A stretch of DNA of 64,000 nt from Ancistrus triradiatus (Eukaryota > Chordata > Actinopteri > Siluriformes > Loricariidae): positions 372,001 through 436,000 of the forward strand of contig JAJAGP010000237.1 in assembly GCA_025084515.1 (NCBI GenBank). Direction: 5' to 3'. The notes beneath the pieces are model-generated. The model did no database searches. It worked only from the letters and a program-made list of their open reading frames with translations, and was not told the origin of the DNA. The position numbers and the translations under genes were made by a program. Shown piece after piece: positions 23,454 to 34,175 of the stretch. Position 1 is the first letter of the stretch, and each line of letters opens with the position of its first letter.

Positions 23454-23930
23454 TACACCAATCAGCCATAACAATAAAACCACCAGACCATTATTGTATA
23501 GCTCCTCCTTGTGCTGCCAAGGTTCTGTCCCATCAAGGCATGAACTCTGCAAAACCTCTAAAGGTGTCCTGTGGAATCTGGCACCAAGACATTAGCAGTT
23601 GTGTGGCTGGGCCTTCATGGATCGAACTGGTTTGTCCAGCACATCCCACAGATTGGACTGAGGTCTGGGGAATTTGAATTCCAAGTCAACACTTTGAACT
23701 CTTTGTCATGTTACACAAAACTTTCCAGGATGGTTTTTGCAGTGTACCAGGCCTGCTGAAAGAGGCTACTGTCATTACGGAACACTGTTGCCATGAAGGG
23801 GTTACTTGGTCAGAAACAATAACATCATCGTGAATGTCAGGACCCCAAGATCTCCCACTAGAACATTACCAAGGGTCAAAGTCATTCACTTCACCTCTCA
23901 GTGATTTTAAAGTCATGCCTGATCGGTGTA
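23454..23930 (-). mobile_element. Tc1 family C, internally deleted copy
   Basis: Both terminal repeats are present: tacaccaatcagccataaca on the left and catgcctgatcggtgta on the right. Inside, on the minus strand, are only the C-terminal transposase blocks (a degenerate GLFQQ-type block near 23760, the SPDL-like block near 23660 and the aggacttaaag-equivalent region). The terminal region joins straight to an atgttctagtgggaga block, so about two thirds of the gene is absent. At 477 bp it has MITE-like size. Confidence 0.85.
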
Positions 23931-26900
23931 TATCAGAGTGTACAGCATGCCCAAATGGCTGTTATTGCTTTGAGCTCCAAGGGGCTAGTGAAGATGGGAA
24001 GAATGAGGGGCGTAGGGTGGGGGGTAAATTTTCAGAGCCCCAACTCATCTTTAGAGGAGCTTTTGCCTATACCCTTTGTCCTAGCACAGGAACGAGCCCC
24101 ACTCTGTGGCGCCAAGCTGACACGGCAGAATGCTGTCTGGGTCAATGAGTCACCTGGCACCAGCTGTAATGGCAGGCAACGGTGCGCTATGTATGACCGC
24201 AGCCGGGCACCAGGGGCCACAATGGCGACGCTGTAACACTCCCCTCCTCTTGCGATGACAGGCCAATCTTCACACAACAATGCAGTATAATTTGTGAGAG
24301 GGCCTCGCTATGAGGGAAAAGATGGGTAATTAAAGTGAGAGAGGACAGTCTGAAATGCACACAAACCAGAGGCGATGAAAGGCATCAGCTGACTGCTTTA
24401 CAGAGCCTTGTTATATGCTCCATCGTCATGGAACTAAATGAGCCTGTAACTTTGAGCTGAGCTCAGTGCCGGTGGAGAGTGAAGAGTGTGGGTTGTGTGC
24501 GCATTACATGTCCGAGAGAGAAGCCAGGGGCACCATTGTCTTCTGGAGCTCTCGTTCGTGGGAACAGCCTTTTCAGCATAGAGAAGGGAAGTTATTACCA
24601 GCCTTCGTTCAACTCACCTATTAACGATACTGGCCAACAAAGCCTTCTCAGTCCTGTTGTCTTCACAGACATGGCAAGGCCAAGCACTCGGGGTTGCCCT
24701 AACTGCTGAATTAGGAAAGTATATTTGGCTATTAAGTCATGAAAGGAGTCCACTCTCTGCTTGGCCTGTAGATAGGAGGAGCTTTATTCTTTTTGGGGAG
24801 GTTTAGATTTTATACTTTGGGGAATATGATTGACTCTATTGTGGATTGAGATAATCTGCCTCTTCACTTAACAGCTCAGTTTGTGGTAAAAAAAGATGCC
24901 ACAAACCCCCCTCCATGTAATATCCATTAATAATATCCAATAGAGAGCTCAACACCCATTTCTGCACTATACAGCCATTAAGCTGCTTAAAAACTAAATA
25001 TGATAGGGCTTAAAGTAGAAAGGGAAGCGAATGAGACTATTCCTGTCGCTAATGCGATGAGTGACTTAGCAACAATGGCTGACTTCCACGCTGTACTTAC
25101 AATGAGCTTCAGCCCAGCATGCTGTGGTCACATATAAGTTTTAGAACTGAATTTTAAACTCCATGCCAAATATTTTGATTGATGTCACGTAATTTGGAAT
25201 CGGGGCCCGTGTGCGTCAGCCTGCTGTACGGCAGGCCAAATTACTCATAGCTTATTATACCATCAACCTTCAGGCCACATTAATGAAACAGGGATTGAAT
25301 TAGTTGTTTCTTTTGTTTGAACAGGGTTCACAGCTAGTTGTTGTAGGCAGAGTTCACCTATGAGATCATAATTTTTTTGCCTCATACAGCTGCACTGGGT
25401 TCGATCTTTTCTGTCCTCCCTCATTCGAGGCAGATGTGACTGATCCGCTAGTGTGCGCAAAACGGGGTCGCTGGAACCACTTGGCACAGGCATTGGCAGT
25501 CTGTGGCTTCCCCTCACAGACAGCACACTTCCAGTTACACTCCAAAGCACATATTCACTCTGAGGCAGCCGGTCCACTGACAGTCATTTGATTTACAACT
25601 GCTTAGCAGCGTTTTACTGCAAATGTTAATGTGACAGAAACTATTGACTTGGGGAAGTAATTCTGCCGTGGGTCATAAAGCATAGTGTAAAAGTGGTTGC
25701 GCTTTCATGAGAAGTGTACTTGATGATATGTTTATAACATTATCATAAAACTTTCTTCACTGGTCTATATAGTGCGATGCGGCTAAATAAGACCGCTGTA
25801 CTCATGAGAATCGCTTATATATGCACTGACAACTCAGTGACCTGCCAATATAAGTTGAAGTGACGTTATACATGCCTTACTAAAGACGAAGATAAAACAT
25901 GTTTTGGGTGAGCAAGAAGGATGTCAAATTACTTTCTGACAAAGTAACAAGTGACCACGAATACAAGGCAATCTTGAAAAAACTGGTTCATTTTTACATA
26001 AAAAGCTTTACTCATATTCACAAACTGCCCTGTTTTACAGTTGCTTTAACTACATTCTTTTAAAATGCTTAATTATACATCTCTGTCACGCACACACACA
26101 TACCTATACCTCCCCTCCCACAAACACATTCATAAACATATGGTAACACTTAAATTGGTTTTAATAGCTATTTACTGTGATCTGTACTTTTAATTTAAAC
26201 ACATTTTCCAGTCTGCAAATGCTAATGTTTCATAAAAAAACCTTTTAATCTTTTCTGAATTAGATTATTGCTGTGCCAGCACTCAGAACATTAAGTGTTG
26301 CATCTGCATGTGAAGTGATGCACTTATGGATTGGAAAAAGTCAAACAATAATTATCCTGATGTGAGGCTATCAACTCTGGGCAAGCTGTAACGACAAAAG
26401 CAACAATCCCAGTGGTGGAATAAATTGGATTCATGCAGTTTTAATAAACAGCAGTGAGTGCTGGCCAGGCTGAAGTACTGAGGTCAGCTGCAGTTCTGTC
26501 ATCTGCAGCGAGGCTGAAGCGCCGAACACCAACAGCCTCTCCACTGCGAAACCTGACCCTGCACAGGCACAACGGGACATGTGTTCGCTCTTACTCTAAT
26601 GTGAAAATGGACACTCAAACATTCAACTGTGACCTGTTTTATGGTTTTACACACTCACAGAGCCCTATAACCTCTAATAGGACACACAAAGCTAGGCTCC
26701 ACAGCCAAAGCATGCTTCCAGCTGGAATACTTAGAGAGAGAGAGAGTGAGAGAGAGAGAATGAAATTATTACACCTCACATCGTTTTGGCACTTACTCAT
26801 GTGTTTTCATAAACTTATCATCACAGTTAAGTTCGTCTGGCACACTTCAGTTCAGAGAATTCAATCTTTATGCATAAATAACTTTATTTTAATTAAATCT

Positions 26901-27042
26901 TCTTTTATTATAATACACGATCATTGCTGCATACATTATTAGAGCATTTCTATAAAAGGCCTCAAGGGTTCTCAACCTCTTACTTAACCCCTTAGCAAAC
27001 ACTGGTGCGGTGATCAGAGACGTTGGGTTGCTGTCTTCTGCC
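23931..27042. other. 3.1 kb unique DNA, possible regulatory
   Basis: No transposon apart from a (GA)n run at 26736-26760. Sequence complexity and GC are higher than in the flanks at 24000-24720 and 25180-25600. A two-part inverted repeat lies at 25189-25244. Open frames of 60-160 codons have no domains or supporting splice sites. Best described as intergenic or intronic DNA with possible conserved elements. Confidence 0.45.
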
Positions 27043-27654
27043 TACCGTCAAGTCAAGTCAGATTTATTTATATAGTGCTTTTTACAATGGAGCATTGTCT
27101 CAAAGCAACTTTACAAGTTTAGATTATCTCCTAATAACTATGTCCAATCCCAAATTGAGCAAGCCTAGAGCGACAGTGGCAAGGAAAAACTCCCTAGTTC
27201 TAGGAAGAAACCTTGGGAGGACCAAGACTCAAAAAGGGACCCAACCTCCTTGGGCGGCGTAGATGATAAATCTAAGAGCGAACTAAAGTCATGGAGTCAA
27301 AGACATTAAGTGGCCGGGGTATGATGATAAATCTAAGAGCGAAACTAAAGTCATGGAGTCATGGTCGAATAAAATGTGAAGTATTCACATCGACATTAAG
27401 TGGCCCGGGTATGATGATAATCTAAGAGCGAAACTAAAGTCATGGAGTCATGGTCGAATAAAATGTGAATTATGCACAGTGGAGCTCCATCAGATGAACA
27501 TCATGTGTGGGGCCGGAACTGCCGGAACACAGCTCAGAGAGAAAACAGAAAATGTAATTAGTTATTGATTAAGAGCACAGTGTTTATTAACAATCACTGA
27601 TGCCATGTCAATCACTGATGCCAAGTGTAGCATGAGACCCCGGCAGCATTAGCA
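27043..27654 (-). mobile_element. 5'-truncated LINE tail, left arm
   Basis: Minus-strand copy of the (TTGAC)n-ended LINE 3' region, longer than the one at 603. It runs from gtcaagtcaagtcagattta through the ggcaaggaaaaactccctag block, then the catggagtcatggtcgaat block, the ggagctccatcagatgaaca block and gcatgagaccccggcagcat. A 90-bp unit (atgatgataaatctaagagc to gtggcccgggt) is present once in full at 27321-27410, with shortened units on both sides, so this arm carries a local tandem expansion. It meets a plus-strand copy head to head at 27654. Confidence 0.85.
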
Positions 27655-28250
27655 CCGTGGGGTTGCCGATGTCTCATGTGATCCCTCTGGCTGTCTTACC
27701 TACCAGTTCTCCTCTTTCTAGCTATGCTGCTATAGCTAATGCTGCCGGAGTCTCATGCTACACATGGCATCAGTGATGTTTAATAGACACTGTGCTCTTA
27801 ATCAATAACTAATTACATTTTCCTGTTTTCTCTCCGAGCTGTGTTCCAGTACCAGTTCCTGCCCCACACATGATGTTCATCCGCTGCAGCTCCACTCAAG
27901 CTGCTTCCGTCATCAGCTCCAGCCCCATCATACCCAGGCCACTTAATGCCGATGTGCATATTTCACATTCTACTTGAACTATGACTCCATGACTTTAGTT
28001 TTCATTCTTTAGATTTATCATCTATGCCACCCAAGGAGGTTGGGTCCCTTTTTTGAGTCTTGTCCTCCCAATGTTTCTTCCTCATAACACTTAGGGAGTT
28101 TTTTCCTTGCCACTGTCGCCCAAGGCTTGCTCAATTTGGGATTGGACGTAGATATTAGGAGATAATCTAAAATTGTAAAGTTGCTTTGAGACAATGCTCC
28201 ATTGTAAAAAGTGCTATATAAATAGATCTGACTTGACTTGACTTGACACT
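27655..28250 (+). mobile_element. 5'-truncated LINE tail, right arm
   Basis: Plus-strand copy of the same LINE end. It begins with gtggggttgccgatgtctca, which matches LINE sequence at 44950 in reverse, and proceeds through aatgctgccggagtctcatg, ccacttaatgccgatgtgca and ggaggttgggtcccttt to gatctgacttgacttgactt. Its 5' part extends further into the LINE than the left arm does. The two arms form an inverted repeat of about 600 bp with almost no spacer. Confidence 0.85.
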
Positions 28251-28462
28251 GGCCAACATGAGCCACACAATGCATTGCTCAGACAAGACGATATATAACC
28301 AGTAGTGTACTGTCATTAAAAACCGACACTGGGGAGCGACTGGAGGACACACATTGTGCATGGAATAAAATTTCCTATGGGTTTAGACAGTTTAACATAC
28401 AAGCTGTACCAACATGATGTGTGCGGGACCTGCACACATTTCTTTAATTTCTCTTCTCTTAA
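28251..28462. other. short unique DNA
   Basis: Spacer between the LINE tail and the following tandem elements. Nothing recognised. Confidence 0.4.
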
Positions 28463-28963
28463 TATGTCACGGAGATTTCGCCATGTCTTTTTCACATAGT
28501 CAATTTAAAAAACAAAGTAACGAGCAAGTGCAGAAAGCTATAGTTTGCGTTTTTGTATGCATCAACAGATTAGAATGCATTTAGATAAACAAGAAAACAG
28601 TTGCATACAGTGAGGTTTTCACCATCATTCCCCAGCATTTCAGCTATATTCCACCAGATGTTTTCTTTAATATCCATGTTTTTATAGTCAGGGTGTTGCT
28701 TGTCCTATAAGCTCTTGTGCTCTGCTACGAGCAGGTTGAGCTGTTCTGCCTGACAACCGAGCTTTGATTGGTCAGCCTGTTCAACGCTTCCGAACATTAT
28801 AACAGTGTCCGATTAAAAATTTTAGGCAGCGTCGCAGTTTTTCAGTTTCGGACTCGGTGTGAAGGGCGGCATTAATATATGTGTGTTCTTATTCAAAACT
28901 TGACGTGCGTTTTTTCGTCCGTAATAGTCGGACTGTGTGTGAAAAGTCCTTGAAAAGGCCTTA
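28463..28963 (+). mobile_element. non-autonomous DNA element, tandem copy 1
   Basis: Shares an ordered series of blocks with the copy at 29170: gcagaaagctatagtttgcg, acagattagaatgcatttag, tcagctatattccaccagat and tgacaaccgagctttgattg, then ggtcagcct. It ends near gtgtgtgaaaagtccttg and aaaaggcctta. The left terminal repeat is not clear. No open frame. hAT- or Harbinger-like by appearance only. Confidence 0.6.
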
Positions 28964-29169
28964 AAACTGGTCAGAAAGTGTTCATAAACAGTGTCCGTGC
29001 CAATGTTGTGCTGAGAATGGTCCATTGTGCAAACAATATGTGGCCAGTACCGGTAATGTTGTGGTCTACTGATGGACAGGGAATAAGAAAGCTAAGAAAT
29101 GTGTAAAGCAACAGATGGGCTAAAGAAATCATGCTGTAATTGTACACTTACACAGTACACTCTCAGGAT

Positions 29170-29660
29170 AAAGGCCTTTTCACATCGAGTACCAAGTGCC
29201 ATGCATTCTTTGTCTAAACACTCGATGTGTCTTTTTCACATCGTTAACTTAAAAAAAAAAAACAAAGACACGAGCGAAGATTAGTGCAGGAAGCTATAGT
29301 TTGTGTTTTTGTGGGCATGAACAGATTAGAATGCATTTAAATAAACAAGAAAACGGTTCCATCCAGTCACTGTGAGGTTTATCACCATTATTCTCCAGCC
29401 TTTCAGCTATATTCCACCAGATCTTTTCTTTAACATCCATGTTTTTATTGTCATCCAGTTTATTGCTTGTCCTGTAAACTCGTGTGCTCTGCTGCTACCA
29501 GTATGAGCTGTTCTGCATGACAACCGAGCTCTGATTGGTCAGCCTGATTTTAACGCATCCGAACAACGCAAAAATTAGAACAGACTCTGAATAAAAATGT
29601 TCTTTTTTAAAACTTGCATCTTTTCGTCCATAAAAATCGACTCGGTGTAAAAAGGCCTTA
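29170..29660 (+). mobile_element. non-autonomous DNA element, tandem copy 2
   Basis: The left end aaaggccttttcacatcgag and the right end ctcggtgtaaaaaggcctt are imperfect inverted repeats. The inside matches copy 1 over about 350 bp. There is no coding capacity. The target duplication is not clear, so the superfamily is undecided. Confidence 0.65.
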
Positions 29661-30095
29661 AGTGTAAGTAAGAAACTGAAACTGAGTTCATAATAATATA
29701 AGACCTAAAATATATATGAGCATACTGCAGTTTCGTGTGAGAGCCATTACATTATTATAATATTCATTATGCAGTAGGCTGGATATCTGCAGTTGGACAT
29801 ACACATCATTACCAATTTAATAAAAAGATGTACAGCCACTAAGAAAAACAACTCACCAATACCTTCAGAAATCACATGAAGACAATGTAGCCTAAATCTT
29901 ATGACCCTCCTGTAAAGGCCTGTGAAATGTCCCTAGATCTATCAATGCTGTGTCTCTGTGTATCTCTACAAGTGTCACCCTACAACCCAACATTCATTAA
30001 GTTAATTCAACTGTCATTCAGGTATTTGCTACAAAATGATTCAAAGAAATTGCATTTGAATATAAAAACTCACCTCATCAAAGTCTGGACATGAC
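29661..30095. other. unique non-coding DNA
   Basis: Nothing recognised. Confidence 0.45.
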
Positions 30096-30232
30096 CCAGG
30101 GGTCGCCCTAGGCTTGCTCAATTTGGGATTGGACATAGTTATTAGGAGATAATCTAAACTTGTAAAGTTGCTTTGAGACAATGCTCCATTGTAAAAAGCG
30201 CTATATAAATAAATCTGACTTGACTTGACAGA
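30096..30232 (+). mobile_element. short 5'-truncated LINE tail
   Basis: ggggtcgccctaggcttgct, then caatttgggattggacatag, ctttgagacaatgctccatt and aatctgacttgacttgac. This is only the last 130 bp of the LINE, plus orientation, ending in the (TTGAC)n tail. Confidence 0.85.
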
Positions 30233-30545
30233 GTAGCTCAGCTGGTAACTGGTTCTGAGTTACTGGCAACCATTCAGGCCACGTTCTGAGATTCCTTGAC
30301 ACCTGCCATTTGAGATGAGTGCTTTGCGCTTATGTGTTCTGTTCTGCCTTGCCAGAGGCTCCATCGGCTGAACTTTGGAGTGTCTGGATGCTGGGTCTGC
30401 AGGACGTGTGGAAGCTAGGGGTTACCCGACATAGCACAATGAATACACTTGTTTCAAATAACTACACAGTAAGCTTTTGCTCAAAACTAATACGCAAACT
30501 AAATGACAATATTCATAATAAGAAAAGTAAACAAAAAGACACTCA

Positions 30546-30960
30546 CCGATCACTTTATTAGGTACCCTTCCTTGATTCTACACTTATTATAGAAGCACTT
30601 TGTAGTTGTATAATTATAGACTGTGGTCCATCTGTTTCTTTACGTACTTTGTTAGCCCCTTTACTCTGTTCTCAAATAGTCAGGACCCCACAGGACCACC
30701 ACAGATCAGGTACTATTTGGGTGGTGGATCATTCTCAGCACTACAGTGACACTGACGTGGTTGTGGTGTGTTAGTGTGTGCTGTGCAGGTATGAGAGTAT
30801 CAGATGTACTACTGTAGTTTTTAAACACCTCAGTACCACTGCTGGACTGAACATTGTCCATCAACCAAAAATGTCCAGCCACCAGCATCCTGTAAGCAGC
30901 ATCCTGTGAGCGCTGATGAAGGATTAAAGGATGAGTAACACAAACTGTACAACAACAGCT
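30546..30960 (+). mobile_element. MITE-like Tc1 derivative
   Basis: It starts with cactcaccgatcactttatt aggtac, nearly the terminal repeat of Tc1 family E. The body has aggtactatttgggtggtgg, atcattctcagcactacagt and gtggtgtgttagtgtgtgct, a widespread non-coding fish repeat. Its reverse complement contains a related inverted stretch (tttaaacacctcagtaccac). The right end is not clear. Confidence 0.6.
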
Positions 30961-31959
30961 GAGCTACCTGCCAATTTTCTCCAATCTTAAACCTGGTACT
31001 GTACTAATAAATGCCTGTAGAAATGTGCAAAATGTTATAAATGTCATTGTTGTGTTAACATGCAGAGGAACATTGTCCAATTTGCTGCTCATTAGAAATA
31101 AGAATATTATAACAATAACATATTTGTATAAAGTTAATAACTAGACTGAGAACCTGCTGAAGCTGTAATCTTATCATGTGATTCTGAGAACTAAACAAAA
31201 CTGTCAGCACTCTCAATCTGGAGATGATATTAGTCTATGCACTACTACTTCTGCTGTGTTCATCACAAGTGAACTAATTAGCCATTGTGTTTTTATGCAG
31301 TTGATCAATACATAAGGCCAGCTGATCAGATCTCAAAACTGCTTCCTGGACCAGACCTATTCAGGAAAGTTACTGCAAGTTAACCATGTAGTATTTATGA
31401 ACACAAAGAACTGAAGAAGGCCATCTCCATGTACTGTGAACAACTGTAGCTACCTAAATGCAAACCTGAGTAGCAAGATTTTTATCTAAACTCTCTGTTT
31501 GTCCACACAACCAACCTCAACTCCACACCAAGCACTTAGCACTTTACCAAACTGTTTCTCTAAGGGAAAGGCCTGTGTCTGTTATGGATTTTCTGCTTTG
31601 TGTTTTGGCAGCAGAGCAACAGCTGGCAGGCTGGACGACCCTCGTTGGGCTGTCAGAGTGAGATGAGAACGCTTCTTTTAAGATAATTACTCCATTCAGG
31701 GCTCTGACAAGTACATAATTGATATGAAATGAGTGACTCATTGTTAATCGGACTTGGCTGACTTCTTTCAAAGTAAAAGATAAAAAGGATTCTGAAAAAG
31801 TTAAAAGAAAATTATAAAACCTCTTGCGCTAACGTAACCTTCATTAGAAAACATCTTATATTTAGTATAGTAATATAGCAAATAGGGACATTCAAAAATT
31901 GATTCATCAAAGTTCCACAACGTTCTCTCATCAGCTGACAGTCAGAAACTCATATATGT
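30961..31959. other. unique non-coding DNA
   Basis: No repeat or gene recognised. Confidence 0.45.
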
Positions 31960-32380
31960 TTTTGTATCAATACATCTGGAATCTGGATCACTGCAATGGT
32001 CTTCTATATAGCTTAAGCAAGAATCCTTTTGCTAGTTACATTTATTTCATTATAGTGTAAATCCTAACACGCGCTACAATGGGAGACCATATAACTGTTT
32101 TTAAAAAGCTGCACTGCCTGCCAGGCTCCTTAAGAATCGTAATCTTACTCCAGTGTACCTCACTGACCTGTTTGTTAAATATGTTCCATTAATATCTGTC
32201 AGATCTTCAAACAGATTCATGCTGGTTATTTCCCTTAGGTGGGTAAAGTATGGTGAGCCAGCATTTTCTTACTCTGACCCCAAATGTTGGACTCCTCTTC
32301 CTGAAGGTCTGAGAGCGCTTGATAATTGAGGCACATTTAAAAAGAGGTTCAAGACTCATATGTAATAAGTAATTATATAT
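31960..32380 (+). pseudogene. decayed LINE RT C-terminal fragment
   Basis: Pieces of the reverse-transcriptase C-terminus of an L2/Rex-type LINE appear in shifting frames: LDHCNGLLYSLSKN near 31985, then HCLPG near 32110, then PLPEGLRALDN, a stop, and GTFKKRFKTHM (about 32290-32360). These match the usual order of N-A-L-L-Y, LHWLPV, KLWNSLP and FKxxLKTHLF in the family. The core polymerase motifs are absent (5' truncation), and stops and frameshifts show old age. It is more decayed than the LINE at 44271. Confidence 0.75.
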
Positions 32381-33074
32381 ATCCAGATATTTTAAATGTA
32401 TTTAGTTTTCTGAATTCTGTCCTACTCTAACTCTAACTCTACAGCTAACTTTATTTGACTTTAAATGGTTTTAACTAGCATTTTATTTGCTTTAATTGAA
32501 TATCCATTCTTATACTGTTTTATATTCCTATTTTTTTACTTCTTATACTACTTTTACTTCTTATTTTTGTTTTACTACATTTTACTTAGCTTCAGTTACC
32601 ATTTAAATTCCTTTTATATTCTATTCTTGAGGCATACTTTTATTGATGCATACTTTATATCTATGAAAAATGCATTCTAAATCAGCATTTTTCTGACACA
32701 AACCTAGAGGTTTTGTTCCTAGCTGAATTTTTGCTCCTACAGGGAGCAGCTTTCCTCCAGTATGGAGCAGGTATTAGGTAAGTTATACTTTACTTGAAAA
32801 GCACCCCTGTATTTATGAACAGTCCATATATTTGGGGGTTTAAAGATCACTCTTGTGTACATGTACTCTGAAAGTGTACATGCATTTAGAATCTGAATAA
32901 TGGCTTGTGTTAGGTAATGTGTCCATGAATTTGGATTCTGTTCCCTAGATGATCAATCAGTTTTCCCTGAAAAGCATGAGTAGATTAAATTTCAATGCTG
33001 TCAGTGTCAGTTGCATTCATACTTTTAATCATTTTCATTCTTTTCACTTGACTCTTGTCTATTTTCCCATTTGT
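32381..33074. other. unique T-rich DNA
   Basis: T-rich, giving an F/Y/L-only open frame at 32465-32680 that is compositional rather than coding. Confidence 0.5.
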
Positions 33075-33219
33075 TACTGTGGTGACCTAGTGGTTAAGGT
33101 ACTAACTCTGGTCCAGAAGATCCAGGCCCTTAACCCACAATTGGTTGGATTGCAAGATTGTATGTATTGTAAGTCACTCTGGATAAGGGCGTCTGCTAAA
33201 TGACATAAATGTAAATGTT
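33075..33219 (+). repeat. SINE-A lacking its B box
   Basis: The head actgtggtgacctagtggtt is joined at gatccag directly to gcccttaacccacaattggt. About 58 bp that carries the B box in other copies is missing. The tail ctctggataagggcgtctgc is intact. Confidence 0.8.
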
Positions 33220-33946
33220 ATCTTTTTCCATCCTCTAAAGCATTTCGAACTGCATATGTAATATGCTACATAAATAAAGATGGATATTTTTATTAATAAT
33301 ATAAATGCTCTAGTATATAAAGAAGTATGCAAAACTATCCCCTAGTGGCTTCAGTTGTGTAGATTACAGAGAGCATGCAATCAACACACGCACATTACAC
33401 AATGTACACATTTGCTTGGAAAGAAACATCATTGCACTTAAGCATCGGAATGTAAATTATTTTCAGTGCCTGTAATCCATCAATGATAAATGCACGTTGT
33501 GTTTTTGGCAAACAAAAATATGCAATTTCGGTGGGGACCATTTTTCATGCTGTTGACAGATTATGCACAGGCATGTGTGTTTTAAGTGCTATAGTAATGG
33601 CTGCTGTCCTGAATTATATTATGCTCTTTGGGGTGTTTTCTGAACAAGAATTAATTCATTCCAGTATACATTTTCAGCAACATAAACACATTTGGAAATA
33701 TCTTTTGCGTTAAGTCAATAATCGATGATTTTAATAAATGAATGAGTAAACGGCTTGCCAAATTGGGGGCGCTACTATGTGTTTAAATATTATGACATCC
33801 ATCAAAGTAAAGCACTGCTTACCCTTTGATTTATCAACTTAGAGTTAATAAAGGCGCTCACTGTTTGTCTGTCATGAAAGGGAGCAATAGAATACCACTA
33901 AAAGCAAAGCAATAAGTCAAATTGAACGCCCACTCTGTTCTTCTAG
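33220..33946. other. unique non-coding DNA
   Basis: A 76-codon open frame at 33483-33713 is hydrophobic and unsupported. It ends just before the exon candidate below. Confidence 0.45.
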
Positions 33947-34175
33947 TGCCTCATCTCAAGACCCTTTCAGTCGAGGCCAGAGGCAGCGTGGGGTGGAACA
34001 CATGTCCAGCGCTCAGTCAGGTGAATGTGTCTCCCCCACACTGGTGTCTGAAAGGCCCGTCTCCAGGACCCACTGTGTCCCTGCCTGCCAGCTGGAGCCC
34101 CCTGACCCCTCCAGTCCAGTCAGTGAGCACAGCAATGCCAGCAGGGGCACCTCTGCACCTCTTCAGGGTCACTGA
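33947..34175 (+). CDS. candidate terminal coding exon, unidentified
   Basis: I do not recognise this protein. What can be seen: a pyrimidine tract plus AG (cccactctgttcttctag) directly precedes an open stretch of 76 codons ending at TGA 34173-34175. The frame reads ASSQDPFSRGQRQRGVEHMS, then SGECVSPTLVSERPVSRTHC and QLEPPDPSSPVSEH, ending APLQGH. It is Ser/Pro-rich, without transmembrane segment, repeat or known motif. Codon composition and GC differ sharply from the AT-rich flanks. This could be the last exon of a multi-exon host gene, with the rest outside the window or across introns. It could equally be a GC-rich conserved non-coding block that is open by chance; the other frame is open too (33922-34200). 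No upstream partner exon and no clear poly(A) signal were found. Confidence 0.22.

Noticed and set aside
25263..25577. 104-codon minus-strand open frame
   Set aside because: No family resemblance and no splice sites in phase; lies in possibly conserved non-coding DNA.
26454..26942. 162-codon plus-strand open frame
   Set aside because: Composition changes along its length, it crosses a (GA)n run and AT-rich DNA, and shows no motif.
27043..28250. A single foldback transposon
   Set aside because: Each arm matches the LINE 3' end independently and the arms have different 5' extents, so two LINE copies explain it better.
32465..32680. Hydrophobic F/Y/L-rich frame resembling a membrane protein
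   Set aside because: Product of T-rich sequence; no flanking gene structure.
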